This document shows, piece by piece, positions 12,291 to 25,600 of a stretch of DNA of 64,000 bases. The stretch spans positions 41,067,270 through 41,131,269 of the forward strand of contig CM040422.1 of NCBI GenBank assembly GCA_022702705.1, given 5' to 3'. The notes below the pieces were generated by a model, which saw nothing but the letters and a program-made list of their open reading frames with translations, ran no database searches and was not told the origin of the DNA. The translations under genes and the position numbers were made by a program. Position 1 is the stretch's first letter, and every line of letters starts with the position of its first letter. The stretch comes from Papilionanthe hookeriana x Papilionanthe teres (lineage: Eukaryota > Streptophyta > Magnoliopsida > Asparagales > Orchidaceae).

Positions 12291-13433
12291 TGATATGGGA
12301 ACCCTTATTTATTTGACACTGCACCCGAAAGTTGGTGCAGCGGTCCATTTACACTTTTCATTGTATTTAGACCATCGAACACATCACTTATAAGGGACGC
12401 CTAACATTTACAGAAGGATTAAAAGGATTCATGTCATATTTTTTGATAAATTTTACACTGGCTATCGTATACCTAACGCAATTTGTATCCGGCACTTGGG
12501 AACTGACAATGACAAGTGTTAATTTAAGAAGTTTAGATGAAAGAAAAATGATTGATGGAGATTTTGATTTTTGAAGAAGATAGAGGTTAATTTTGAGAAA
12601 AAATTCCTTAGCTGTTGAATCCAAAATTTACCACTCGTTTCCTACGTATATACATATGTAACATTTAACCTTCAATTTTTATATACGTGCTTTCTTGTTT
12701 AAAATTAGGGTTTCGATTTATGTTTAGATGCATCATCTCAAGTTGTATTTATTTATATATCTAATACCAAAACTTCAATTTTTATGACTAGCCACTAGAA
12801 TTTTACATGTTTCGAGACTCATTTGTTACACACCTAATAAAAAATGACGACTAGATTTATGATCATTTCTTCAGTTTGTATCTGGACAATAACAACCTCT
12901 ACGTACTAAGTAAATTCAGATAATCACATCGTCTCTCAATCACATTGTCTAATTTATGTTATATTGCTCAAACAATTTAGTGATATTATAGAGTAAACAA
13001 TGATAGACAATTTTTTCATTCACTTTTTAAGATGACAACTGATATCTGAATACAACTTATTTCGTCATCTACTTGTCAACAAAATATGACTGAAATATCA
13101 TTCAAATAATGTCTATTTAAAAAGGCTTTTAGATCAAAAATCTGTTTTTTTTTTTAATATTTTTTTATGGGCAGGGTGCGTGCTTTGCTCGAACCCAATA
13201 CCTTGAAATTTTTTTTACTTTTTTTCAGACAATATACTGTACATTCGAGCACAAATATATGACCTAAGTCAATAACATGATATTACATATCAGATAAGAA
13301 ATTAGTGAAATGATATTCCATAGCAGATGACATGAACCATTTGAACGAGCCAACCCCTTCATTGCCATGAAATTAAGAAGGCGGCGGCCAAAATACTAAA
13401 ACACAATCAGATAAATCATAATTAGAACTAGTG
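12291..13433. other. Intergenic stretch, no gene recognised
   Basis: AT-rich sequence with short ORFs only. A small inverted repeat (CTGCACC/GGTGCAG) lies near 12319-12341. A poly-T run followed by a GCTCGAACCC-like box near 13140-13190 faintly recalls a SINE but is too short to assign. The part nearest 13433 is probably downstream flank of TPT. Confidence 0.4.
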
Positions 13434-13693
13434 CTAGGATGAGCAATCTGATACCATCAGACAGATTATTGGCACTCTGGTTTGGAAAGTTTTTGCATTA
13501 AGGTCTATTTGCTGTCGGGCAAAATGAGTAACAGTTTTGCAAGTCAAACTGGGTGAAACAAAACAATCACACACAGAGGAAAAGAGAAAAGAAAGAGTTA
13601 TAACGAGTAAACAAGCAAATGGTTTCCATTCCTGCGAAAGCTCCTTTAGTTTCCACTTGCTAATCAAATCTAGACTCTTTCCATCACCCCTCA

Positions 13694-16600
13694 TCAAGCT
13701 GCTTTTGTTTTCTGCAAGCCAAAAAGTAGAGATGCTATTAAATTTCAAGGGCTTATAAAATTATAGAAAAACAAAAGACATTCCAGCAGAACTTCCTGAT
13801 ATTCTGACACTCACAAAGTGCTGCTAATATTTCTCAACAATATGTCATGTTACTCTGTACAATTTTGGCCATTTCCAATTGACTAGAAAGTTGTTATTCT
13901 AATGATTAATGTACTATGATTGGTGCACTTGACAAGCAGAGAATACATCCTATGATTAACTGGATACAGTTATCTAGAAGAAAAAAATATTTGCCACAAT
14001 TCAGTTTCAGTATGTGAGCATAACTATCCTTCAAATAGTGCAAAATGTCCAAGATTTAATAGCATTTGGTAGATGAAGTTTCCAACAAGATCATCAACGG
14101 TTAATAGAAGAATATAGCTGTATTAAGAGGGAATCAAAAGGTTGAGGCAAAACTAGACAGAACGAAAGTTTGATGATACTGAATCCTATAGATAATGACA
14201 TTATCGAAAGTACAAATAACTTTTCCAAGTTATTTTTTGGATGCACTGTGTACACAAGATATTATATCTCAGAAATCTAAGCTGTCAGAGAATAGCAAGT
14301 ATATCCTAAACAAGCTAAAAAGTGCAAATTAGAAGTAGTACAAGGTCAGTCATTCAAGTAAAAATAGTTTGCAGTAAAATGATGGATAGAATATTAGCAC
14401 GCCAACATACCCTTTTCTCCTCTTCCATTTTAGCCTTAATGTAGGAGTAAATGGCAACACCAGCAATAGCAATGCCAGTCCCGATGCCAGTTTGAGTTGA
14501 GATCTTGTTTCCTGGTCAGCATCAAGAGTTGGAAGCAATTTTTGAATGATTTAGATATTCTAAATTAATTAGTTAAAGCATGAAGGAGAAAAAAGAAGCG
14601 AATTAATAAATAAACAAAAATTAATAATAAAATAGAATAAAATAAAAAAAAGCTTGGGAATACCAAAGACTATGATCGAGAAGCCAATAACAAACACTCG
14701 CTTCAGCACATTTCCGACTGCATGTGTGAGAGGAGCCACTCTTTCCAAAGTGTTTGTTGCAATCTACGTGAATAAAATTGAACAAGTCATATTTATCATA
14801 AAAAGGAAAGTAAAACAGCATTCTAATCTGTGCACATTTAATGAACCCGTCTGAATAATAAAACATAGGTATTGACTTCAGAATAACAATGTTTCATCAT
14901 TTTTTAAAACTAATCAAGTTAATTATTTTATATTTATTATTAATCAGCTTTCATTTAAATTTCTGAGATAGGTTGCCAATAAAAGTTTTCATAATATTTC
15001 ATAATGATCATAATAGAGCATATTGGATTCTGCCAGTTAATATAGCAATATTGATAGAACTATAATTCATTCAATGTGAATGAAGGCTTTGATACAAAAT
15101 TCAATACTAATAGCATGATAAAGATATGATTTGGCAACAATATAAATGAATATATTCATACAAAGGGAATGAGCGCAGACAATGATAAACATTGTATGGT
15201 CACTGAAGCTTCATGTGCAAAAAATTGACAGCAATATTTTCCATAAACTGGAATTTGTAAATCACATATTATTATCAATTGTAAGCTTAAGAATATAACT
15301 ACCAAAGAACACTGGCTCAAGCGGAAAGCTCCCTATTTCCAAAGGTCGACTTGTTACCTCTAAAACATATTATTCACTAGTTCATTGCACAGATCTCAAA
15401 TTGATCGTATGCCCTCCTTATTTATAACTGACCTTATACCTACTTATTTATAATTGGCTACATTGCATACTTTTTATCAATAAATTCTTGGGAAGGATTT
15501 TTATCATTATGAGATAAAATTAAAACATAATACATGGTTTGGATTATGAACAATTCTATTTGGTTAAAAAAAACTACACCATAATATAATTTGGAATAAC
15601 AGCTTTCAAAAGTAAATTAGAACTAGAGAAAAGTCACTTATCAATTGTGCAATGCAATATGGAATTATCTTCGTCAATGATAAATAACCAAGAGTGTTCA
15701 AGATAAAAGAATACCTGATTATAAAGGTGATAAAACATGCCCACCCAGAACAGATCTGTGATGAACTTATTTAAACCGACTTTTGCTATTGCATCATTGA
15801 AGCCATGCTGCAGCAACTGAGGTCCTTCAAACTGTGATTCAAATGTTTTTTATCAGGTAGGATAACAATATGTACCAGCAATTTCACTATAATGAAAAAA
15901 CAATGTTATAATCATTTGCGCTATATCTATATGTGCTGCTATCCACAAAGATATGCTCCCTTCACTCTAAACCATATCCTCATGTGATTTTTTTTTTCCT
16001 TAATTAATTCTACGGAAAATGATTGAGGCAGTTTAACTAGTACACCCACTGCTAACTTTTAAACATTTTCTTAAATAATTTAGAGTTTATTCAAATCTGC
16101 AATTAAATAATCATTACAAGGGAAACACTTTCATGCTAATGATTCATATAATACAAGTATTTAATAACAATTTTTTGAATTTTGACCTGCTGGAATCACT
16201 AGCTTATGACCAGCATATTTCTCAAAACAGGCTGAAAATTTCATGAATACACTGACATCTATGAGAATGGGCTCTGAAAAAGAAATTAACTCCTTGCTTC
16301 TACAAACAACAACAACAACAACAAAGCCTTAATCCCACTAAGTGGGGTCGGCTACATGAATCCTTTCTCTCCATTGCGTCCTATTTAGTGTCAAATTTTC
16401 GTTTAATTCTAATAAATTAAGATCATTTTTTATGCAATAAGCCCTTGCTTCTATGATAAAAAAATATCACCAAGGCTCTATTGAAGAGCCAACTCTTTGC
16501 AGTTCTTTCGGACTTCTTTAAAATAAGTCTAGCATGATATTTCTCTGATATAAAGATAGATGCAAATACCTTTGTATGTGGTGATTACAACCCTCTACAT

Positions 16601-19600
16601 GATGAACCAACATAGCATATAAAGTTAAGTCGGGTAACACCTCAGAAATAATTATTCCTAAAACAGTATCAGAAGATTCACTTACGATTATTGCAGGAGG
16701 AATGCAAACGATCAGTGCAATAATTGAAATGTAAGCATATAAATTTGTGCTGTCCATATCAGTCTGCAAAAATTAAAATAATTTTAATAAAGAACAGCAG
16801 AAGAGAATAGAAAAAAAATTATGTTAGGAAAAGAGAAGCATACCATTGCTTTCTTTGAATAAATGCTTCTGTAGGTGAAGGAGATATTAGAAATCATAGC
16901 ACTAATAAAGCCAGTCCAGTTGAATGACAACTCAGTTAAAGAGGCCATAGAGACACCTGTGATATCCATGGGTAATATTAAGCAGTCAATAAATCATTTT
17001 AGTCCATCAGTTGAAGACCATATTTTTTTTCAAAACCCATTATCTGAAAGAAAGGTTACCAAGCACCACTGGTGCAAGAGACAACCACAATGTTAAGGGA
17101 ATCTGCTGGCCAAGAATGAATTGTGAGGCTGCCGCATTGAAGAAAGGTTCCAAAGCTGAAAGGAATCACAAGAAATGAGAACATACTACACTCATTCTTT
17201 CCACAACTCCAAATTCTGTTTCAGTAGTGAAGCAAACAACGTTTTCAAAATACCTTTGATTGTGTGGGTGAAGGAGACTGCGACGGCAGCAAATGAAACA
17301 TTGCTTGTGACATGACCAATAGCATGGCAAATCCCAACTGGGATAAGCAATTTCAAAATATTGGAATCGATGGGCTACACAAATAACAGTTCTAGTCAGA
17401 ATGCAAGCTGAAGTTTACCTTGAGACAGAACTCTAAGGACAAATCGGTGATTCTTAATACCCAATTCTTAATACCCACAAAGTGAAAATTTTTTAAATAA
17501 TACCTGAACGATAATTTCATCTATGTAAGAAAAACTGTAAAATAAATGCAGCAAATTTCAATGCCACATATTTTGCAATGAATTCATGGAGAATGGCACC
17601 ATGAAGTTTTTTGAGGACAACTTGATACGGATGATGTGAAAAGAGAATCAGATGTTTGAGAAAATAGGATGAAAACAAAGAAAAGAAACATGATAGAACA
17701 AACAAAGATACAAGTGCTTTAAGTTCTTAAGTAGTCAATCTCAAAGAAAAGATGATTGGTTTAAAGAGAGATGAAGAGAAGACAAAAATTGAATCAAGTA
17801 ATGAAAAATACATGGACGACGGTGAATTTTGGTCATACAATAGTACAAATGAGATTATTGAACTTTTTTAGAATGGTTTTTTGATATTTTGTTTAAGATA
17901 ATCTATTTAACAAGTTTAGTATTATTATTCTTGATATGCTCTTTAAATTCTTCTTGGGAATTCAAATAGGTTTATCATATGAAATAATTAATTCACTTGA
18001 AACACCTTACTTTACTAGGGCAAGGGCTACGATGCTGCCTAGCTCTCTGAGCAATGAGTAATCATATCACCATAGTGAGGATTAAAAATCAAATCATGGA
18101 ATTGTTGTATCAAGCTACTACTAATTTCTAAGGCCATCAATGGATTGGTATTAATTCATTAGCAATCTAAGATTTTATAGTATTATCTATATAATTGATG
18201 TATAATCAAGAGATTTTTATCATCAGGCATGGATCTCGAAGCATTTTTAGCAAAAATAATAATAATAATAATAATTCCAATTCAAATTCAAGCTCTCTAA
18301 AGCCCCAATGTCAACAACTTCAATTAAATTGTCAAATGACCTCAAAATTTGACATTCTTATATTCAAATTGGCTGCGAAAAGTCCAACCAGTGCAAGGTC
18401 ATTCAAATTCGATGGTATTAAAGTCACATAAAGATTGAAAAAACTATCTGTGAACATATCACCTTGATGAGGAATAAAATTCAAATCATGAAATTGTTAT
18501 ATCAAGCTACTATTTATCTCTAAGGAAACCAACAAATCGATATTAATTCATTAGCAATCTGAGACTTAATAGTATTAATTATATAATTGATGTATCAACA
18601 ATAAATTTTATAATCTGGCCTGAAACTTGAAATATTTTTAGCAAGAAAGAAGAAAGGATCTCTAAAGCCTCAATTTCAACAAATTTATAATTAAAACGAG
18701 CGTCTCGATAAGATATTAATGACACTAAAAGTGAACCAATCCGAGTTCAAATCAATCTAAATCAAATAATTAAAGTGGAGAAATGCTTTGGTGCATCAAT
18801 TAAACGTCAAATGATCTCAAAATTTAGCATGTTTATATTAAAATTGGATGAGAAGAATCCAATGACTGCAAGATCATTCGAATTCATTTCATTAAAGTAG
18901 CATAAAATTTGGAAAAATTATCTGTGATCAATAGAATCAATGTGTGTCATCCAATGGAGTGTTATGAGAGAAGAGATTTGATCAAAATTGTTAAAATGCC
19001 CCTCGTTCAAAATTATTGATAGACACTCATTCTTCACTTGGAGAGAGGAGAAGAGATTAGTGAGTTGATTACTAATGCTTAACTCCTAAAGTCCCAACGG
19101 TTTCTCTCATCACACAAGATCGAATTGACACACCTAAAATTGTGTTATTTTTTTATATTACATTTTATTTTCATTTTTAATGATATTGTACTTTGAAGGA
19201 ATGTGTTTTGCTTGTTCTTGATTTTAGATACAAGATATAGAGTTTTGGAGAAAATGAGCAAAAACAGCAAAACGGGGTCAAATGGAGCAAAGAAGCACAA
19301 AGTGAACTGGCGCCACCATGTACAGTGGAAACAGAGAGCCCGGCGCCATGGCATCGGACAGTTATTTCATGCTTCTAAAAGGCTGGCGCCTAGGCGCCAT
19401 AATCTATTTTTTTTTTAAATGCAATGTATTTGGACGAATTTTGAAGGGACATTTGAGGTGAATCTTGAGGATTTCGAGAGTTATTTTAAGAGTGTGCCTC
19501 TTCAAGCGACTCTCTCTCTTGGCAATAAGAGGGGAATTTTCGACATTTCTATGTCCTGAAATTCTGCAGAAAGGCCGAGAGAACATAGATAGGAGTAAAA

Positions 19601-22600
19601 AATGTAGATTTTTACTTTTTCTAGAGAAATTGGAGGGGATTTTGAGAGATATCTGTAAGGGATTGTATTAGAATTGCATGGATCAGCAAAAGTCTCTGTT
19701 GGAATGATTTTCATATTTCTTTCAAAGAGGAAAAACCAAGTATTATGTTCTTTATTATCTTGTACTTGTTGTAAACACTTATCTAGTGGTTTTTTTTATT
19801 TAATGAAGCTTTTTGTTGTATGTGACACATGCTTTGTGAAATAGAATTCTTGTACTTTTCTTTTGCAATGAATTGGATGAATGTTTAGGATGTTAAAATG
19901 CTTGTTAGAATATGTTCTTCATATCAAAGTGATGGTTCTTACTTCATGCTTAATTTACATATTCAATCTGATCAATTGGTATGTTAAAATTTGTTGTGAC
20001 CCATAATGACCTGGGAGGGCTATGACTTTAACAACTAAGAGGAACCACATTGAATTTATAGGTGAAGAAAAAATAGTCCAAAGATTCAATGCAATGTTAG
20101 GGAGATATTCGTTGATTGGGTGTAAATTGGTGTATCTAGAGTGACAGGAAAGATTCCTACTAATTTGATCTAGGACTTTGTACCTTAAATCTAAGATTGA
20201 ACAAATTAGAGGACTATTAAGAGAAGGAGACCCTAGGGTGACAGGCTAGAAGTTTCACCGTGACAATCAAGTTTTTTTAAAGAATCAACCCTAGGTTAAC
20301 TAAGCTATGTTATATACTCGAAAGAGGGAAACTTAGATTTTTTCTCATATTGTCACTAGTTACATTAGATTCTTTGCATCCCATCTCTACACATTACCTA
20401 GGTCATCACAAAAGAAAGGTAACTTTTACACATCAAATTCACCAAACCAATTTATCTAGCTAGGTTTATCTTTAGATTTAGATTTATATTTAGGAATAGT
20501 TGTTAGAAAAACATCCTTAATCGACAGTTCAAACTAAGACCAGATAGTAGTAGACAAGAACTAAGCCTAAGAGATTTCTTACCTCGCTTCTCAATGGGCT
20601 AAGTTTATGAAAGAAAACCCTATATTACTTGAATGATACGTATACTTGCATAGAGTTCCTAGTGTGTAAACTAATAAATTAAATTCTAAACTCTATCGCA
20701 TATCAATTTTACACAATAGCCACCTAAAGAAACTGGGTCAAGTTCGGGCCAAGTTTTTGGCTCCATTGTCGGAGAAGCTACGGTAAGAATTTTAGAAGAA
20801 TTTTAGTTGAACCTGGAATACTTAGAATTTAGAAATTTTAATGTTATTATCTAATGTGTTTACTTTAAAGAAAATCTAAAATATCAAAAATATTTTTGAG
20901 TGCTTAAAGTATTAGATATCTATCTTATTAGTTGTCTTTAGATTTGTATGTGTAATTCAAGAGGTTCAGACCTTGAATTATACCACTCAAATCTGAAGAG
21001 GTTTTAAGAGGATTAGAAAGCCCTAATGAGAAAAGTGGGAAGCAAATGAAATATGTATAACTTTGGGATTCTTCGGGCTGACGACGTTAAACCAAACACT
21101 CCATGAGTGGCAACCCATAGGTTATCTATGTTAGTGTGTCCGTGAGTTGTAATTGTTTGAGGTGTGATGTGTTTGTTTTAGTGTGGATTGATCAATTTGA
21201 TTGAAGTTAGTGGATGTTTGAATTTTTAGTGGATTGATTTGATCTTTGTGTCATCAGTGAGGTGATCCTTAACTTCTCATTTTGACTAGACTTATATTTT
21301 TTTCTCTGGTAGTAGTAGGATTAACGAGTACATTATAACTCTGTTCTAAATAAGACTTCAGGATTAACTGGAGATATGATGAGTTTGGACATAGAGCAGG
21401 TCTATCTAAATTTTGTTACTTCCTTTAGCTGATCTATTTTCTTCAATACGGTTCAATAAACCAGTTGAAGAATAACCCGAGGATAATATTACACTATCCA
21501 TATAACTATTAGAGGTGCTTACTTAAAGGGATAAAGTGATGCCTGAGGTTGGTGCTCGAGAGCCAATGAATCAGGAATAATCGTGTATATAGGATTATAC
21601 TCTACAAAAGCATTTAAACGTACCCAATTTATCAGTGTTATGATTCTGTTAAAAACTGGAAGTAAGGTTGTGAGATGCGATAAGTTAAGGGAAGAATTGA
21701 CCTCATTTATCAAGTGTGTTTGTGTTTGTGATACAAAAATATAGAGAACTTGGGGAACACTTAAATATATATTCCTATGCTGATACCTGTTATGCTAGTT
21801 AGATTTTTCTTTAGTTCAATTTCATTCTGACATGTTTAGTTTAGATTTACTGTCTACTACACATTGTTCTGTCCTAAGTATATTTGCAAATGTTCTGATA
21901 GACATTTGTGATAGATAGAATTTCTACATTATTTTTTTCCTGTTTGTATTTTCTGTACTGAATGTTATACATGTTAAAATTTAAGTTTGGGAGAGGAAGA
22001 AAAACTTTTAAAAAAACTGAGTTTTATTTGTTCTCAATAGAGTACATTTAAAAATTATTTTGAAATAACTTATGGTATGAGGTGTTATCTTTAGAGAACT
22101 ATATTTTTGATTCTATGAAAGTTAGAGTAGACCTAAGTTAATTTTTTTTTTTATGATAAGGGGTAGTTCTAGAGTTAAGATGTTTAGTATAAGGGAATAG
22201 GGATATGCTTTTACTTTTATAGTAGAAAAAATTATATTTTTGAAATACTAGGAATCTTAGATTTCTACATTAAAAGGAATTGGAACTCTATGAAAAATCA
22301 TTTTTAGAACTAATACACATTATCAAGTATAGAAATGTGAAAAGTTTATAACTTTAAGAGGAGAATAGTGAAGTTCAAAATCACTAAAGGTTATCTAGAT
22401 ATAGTAATCCTCACATAAAAGAGTAAGAATTAAAAAGATCCTCAAAGAGAACAAAAATAAAAGAAAAAAAAATAAAAGAAAAATAAAAAGAAAATATTTG
22501 GGGAGAAGCTTGAGGAAATGCCTAATTAAAAATTGGCTTTATTTGAATCATCTTAACAGAATAACCTAATTACACTTCTGAGCTTACTATCAATTTTAAA

Positions 22601-25600
22601 TATATTAGTCAAACTTTACTAATAGAATTCTCATATAATTATATCTTTTAATTTTTCTATAGTTCCTAAGTTTGATAAATCACAATTATTTCTGAAATGA
22701 ATGGAAAATCAAAATTCCTAACTTTATTAATAGATACTCTTATAGCCTAGTTCTAGCCTGAGTTATTGATTTTTTTTTAAAAGTTTCACTATCACATTTA
22801 TTCGGCAAAACTATAGAAATCTTTAATGATACCCACTACTATAAGTTATAGCATTTGGTTTATAAAATAGAAGAGTTACTTAAGGACAAGTAACGTTTAA
22901 ATTTGGAGAATTAACACGCCTAAAAATGTGTTATTTTTTATATATATTTTATGTTCATATTTAATGATATTTCAATTTTAAGGAATGTATTTTAAATGTT
23001 TTGATTTTTGGTACAAGAGATGAAGTTTTGAAGAAAATTAAACAAAAGCGAAGCAAAATAGGTTCAAATGGAGCAAAGGAGCACAAAGTGAACTGACGTC
23101 TAAATGCTAGCTTCTGACGCCTAAGCGTCAGACCCTCTATGTGGAAAGAGAGAGCCCGGCGCCATGGCTGGCACCTACACGCCAGATAGTTATTTCATGC
23201 TTCTAAAAGGTTGGCGCCTAGGCGCCACGGTTGGGCGCCAAGATGCCACGGTTGGGCGCTTAAGCACCGAAATTGTTTTTTTTTAAATGCAATGTATTTG
23301 GACGAATTTTGAAGTGGGATTTGAAGTGACCCTTGGGGATTTTATGAGTTATTTTTAGGGTGTCACTTCGACTGAGACTCTCTCTCTTAGCAAAGGGGAG
23401 ACTTTTAGGTATTTCTAAGTCCTGAATTCTCCAAGAAGGTCGAGAGGTCATAGATAGGAGCATAAAATGTAGATTTTTACTTTTTATGGAATGATTGGAG
23501 AGGGAATTTTGAAAGATATCTGTAAGGGATTGTATTAGCATTGCATGAATCAGCAGAAAATTGTCGGAGAGATTTTCATATTTCTTTCAGAGAGAAAAAA
23601 CTAAATATTGTGTTCTTTATTATCTTAAACTTATTGTAAAAACTTATCTAGTGAATATTCTTTGATTTAATGAAGCTTTCGGTTGTGTGTGACACGTGTT
23701 TTGTGAAATAGAATTCTTCTACTTTTCTTTTGTAATGAATTGAATGAATGTTTAGGATGTTATGAAGCATGTTAAAATAGTTATTTCATATCAAAGTGAT
23801 GGTTCTTACTTCATGCTTAATATACACATTCAATCTTGACAATTAGTATAATAAAATTTGTTGTGACCCATAATGACCCGGGAGGGCCATCGCTTTAACA
23901 ATTAGGAGGAACTACATTGAATTTATGGGTGAAGGAAAAATAGTACAAAGATTCATGAAATGTTAGGGATATATTCATTGATTGGGTGTAAATTGGTGTT
24001 TCTAGGCTATAAGTTTAGAGGTGACAATCTAGTTATTTTATGGAATCGATCCTAGGTTAAATAAGCTACGTTATATACTCGAAAGAGGGTAACCTAGATT
24101 TTTGCTCCTATTTTCACTGGTTACGTTAGATTATTTGCTTCTCATTCCTACATATTATCTAGGTCATCACAAGAAGAGATAGTCTTTACACCTCAAAAAT
24201 CATCAAACTAATTTATTTAAGTTTATCTCAGCTTTATGTTTATTTTTAGGAGTGGTTGTTAGAAAGATACCATTAATCGATATTCAAAACTAAGACCTGA
24301 TAGTAGTAGACTAAAATTAAGCCTAACATATATCTTACCCCGCTTCTCTGTGGGATTGATACTTTCGGTTTTTGAAAGAAAACTCAGTATTACTTAAACG
24401 ATACGTATTCTTACGTAGAACCCCTAGTGTGTAAACTAATAAATTAAATTCTAAACTCTATAACAGATCCATTTTACACATTAGCCGCCTAAAGAAACTG
24501 GGTATGTTTTCGGTCAGGAAACTAAATAACTGCGTAATTGCGGGTCGAGTTAAGTTTTTTGCACCATTGTCGAGGAAGCAGTGTAAAATCTTAAGGAGAA
24601 TTCTAGTTGAACGTGGAAGACATAGATTTGGAAATTGTAATGTTATTATCTAGTGTGTTTAATTATTGTGTGTTTATTTAAAGAAAATCCAAAATATTAA
24701 AAATATTTTTAAGTGCTTAATGTACTGGATATCTATCATATTAGTTAAGTCTTTAGCTTTGTATGTGTAGTTTAGGAGCTCCAGACCTTGAATTATATGA
24801 CTCAGATCTAGAGAGAACATTTAGGAGGATTAGAAAACCCTGAGAAGAAAAGTGGGGAGCACGTGAAATATGTATAACCTTGAGATTCGTCGGGTTGATG
24901 ACGTTAAACCAAGCGCTTCATGGGAGACAGCCCATAGGTTATCTATCTTAGTGTGTTTGTGAATTTTAATTGTTTGAAGGGTGATGTGTTTGTTTTAGTG
25001 TGGATTGATCAGTTTGATTGACGTTAGTGGATGTTTGGATTGTTAGTGATTGATTTGATCTTTGTGTGCCATGAGTGAGGTGATTCATTAACGTCTCATT
25101 GTGACTAAACCTATATTTGTTCTCTAGTAGTAGTTGGATTAACGAGTATATTACGACTTAGTTCTAAACCAGACTTGATGATTAACTGGAGACATGATGA
25201 GTTTGTACATAGAATAGGTCTATCTAAATTTTATTACATCTATTATCTAATTTAGTTTTGTTCAATATGGTTCAATAAACTAATTGAAGAATAACCCGAG
25301 CATGATCTTTCACTACCCTTATAACTACAGGAGGTGCTTAAAGGGATAAGATGATGCCTGAGCTTGGCACTCGCGAGCCAATATATCAGGATAATCATTT
25401 ATATAGGATTATACTCTACATAAGCATTTAAAAGTACCCAATTTATCAGTGTGGTGATGATTCTGTTAAAAATTGGAAGGTTGTGAGATGCGATGACTTA
25501 AGGGAAGAAATGGTCTCATTTATCAAGTGTGTTTGTGTTTGTGTTACAAGAATATAGAGGACTTAAGGAACACTTAAATATATATTTCTATGTTGATATT

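Noticed and set aside
12319..12341. Hairpin CTGCACC/GGTGCAG as a terminator
   Set aside because: Intrinsic terminators do not apply to plant nuclear pol II genes, and no transcript end is expected here.
13141..13200. Possible SINE: poly-T then a GCTCGAACCC-like box B
   Set aside because: Too short, no box A and no target duplication seen.
13434..13758. ORFs of 104 (minus) and 73 (plus) codons
   Set aside because: They overlap the last TPT exon and 3' UTR; the supported coding there is only the final five codons and stop.
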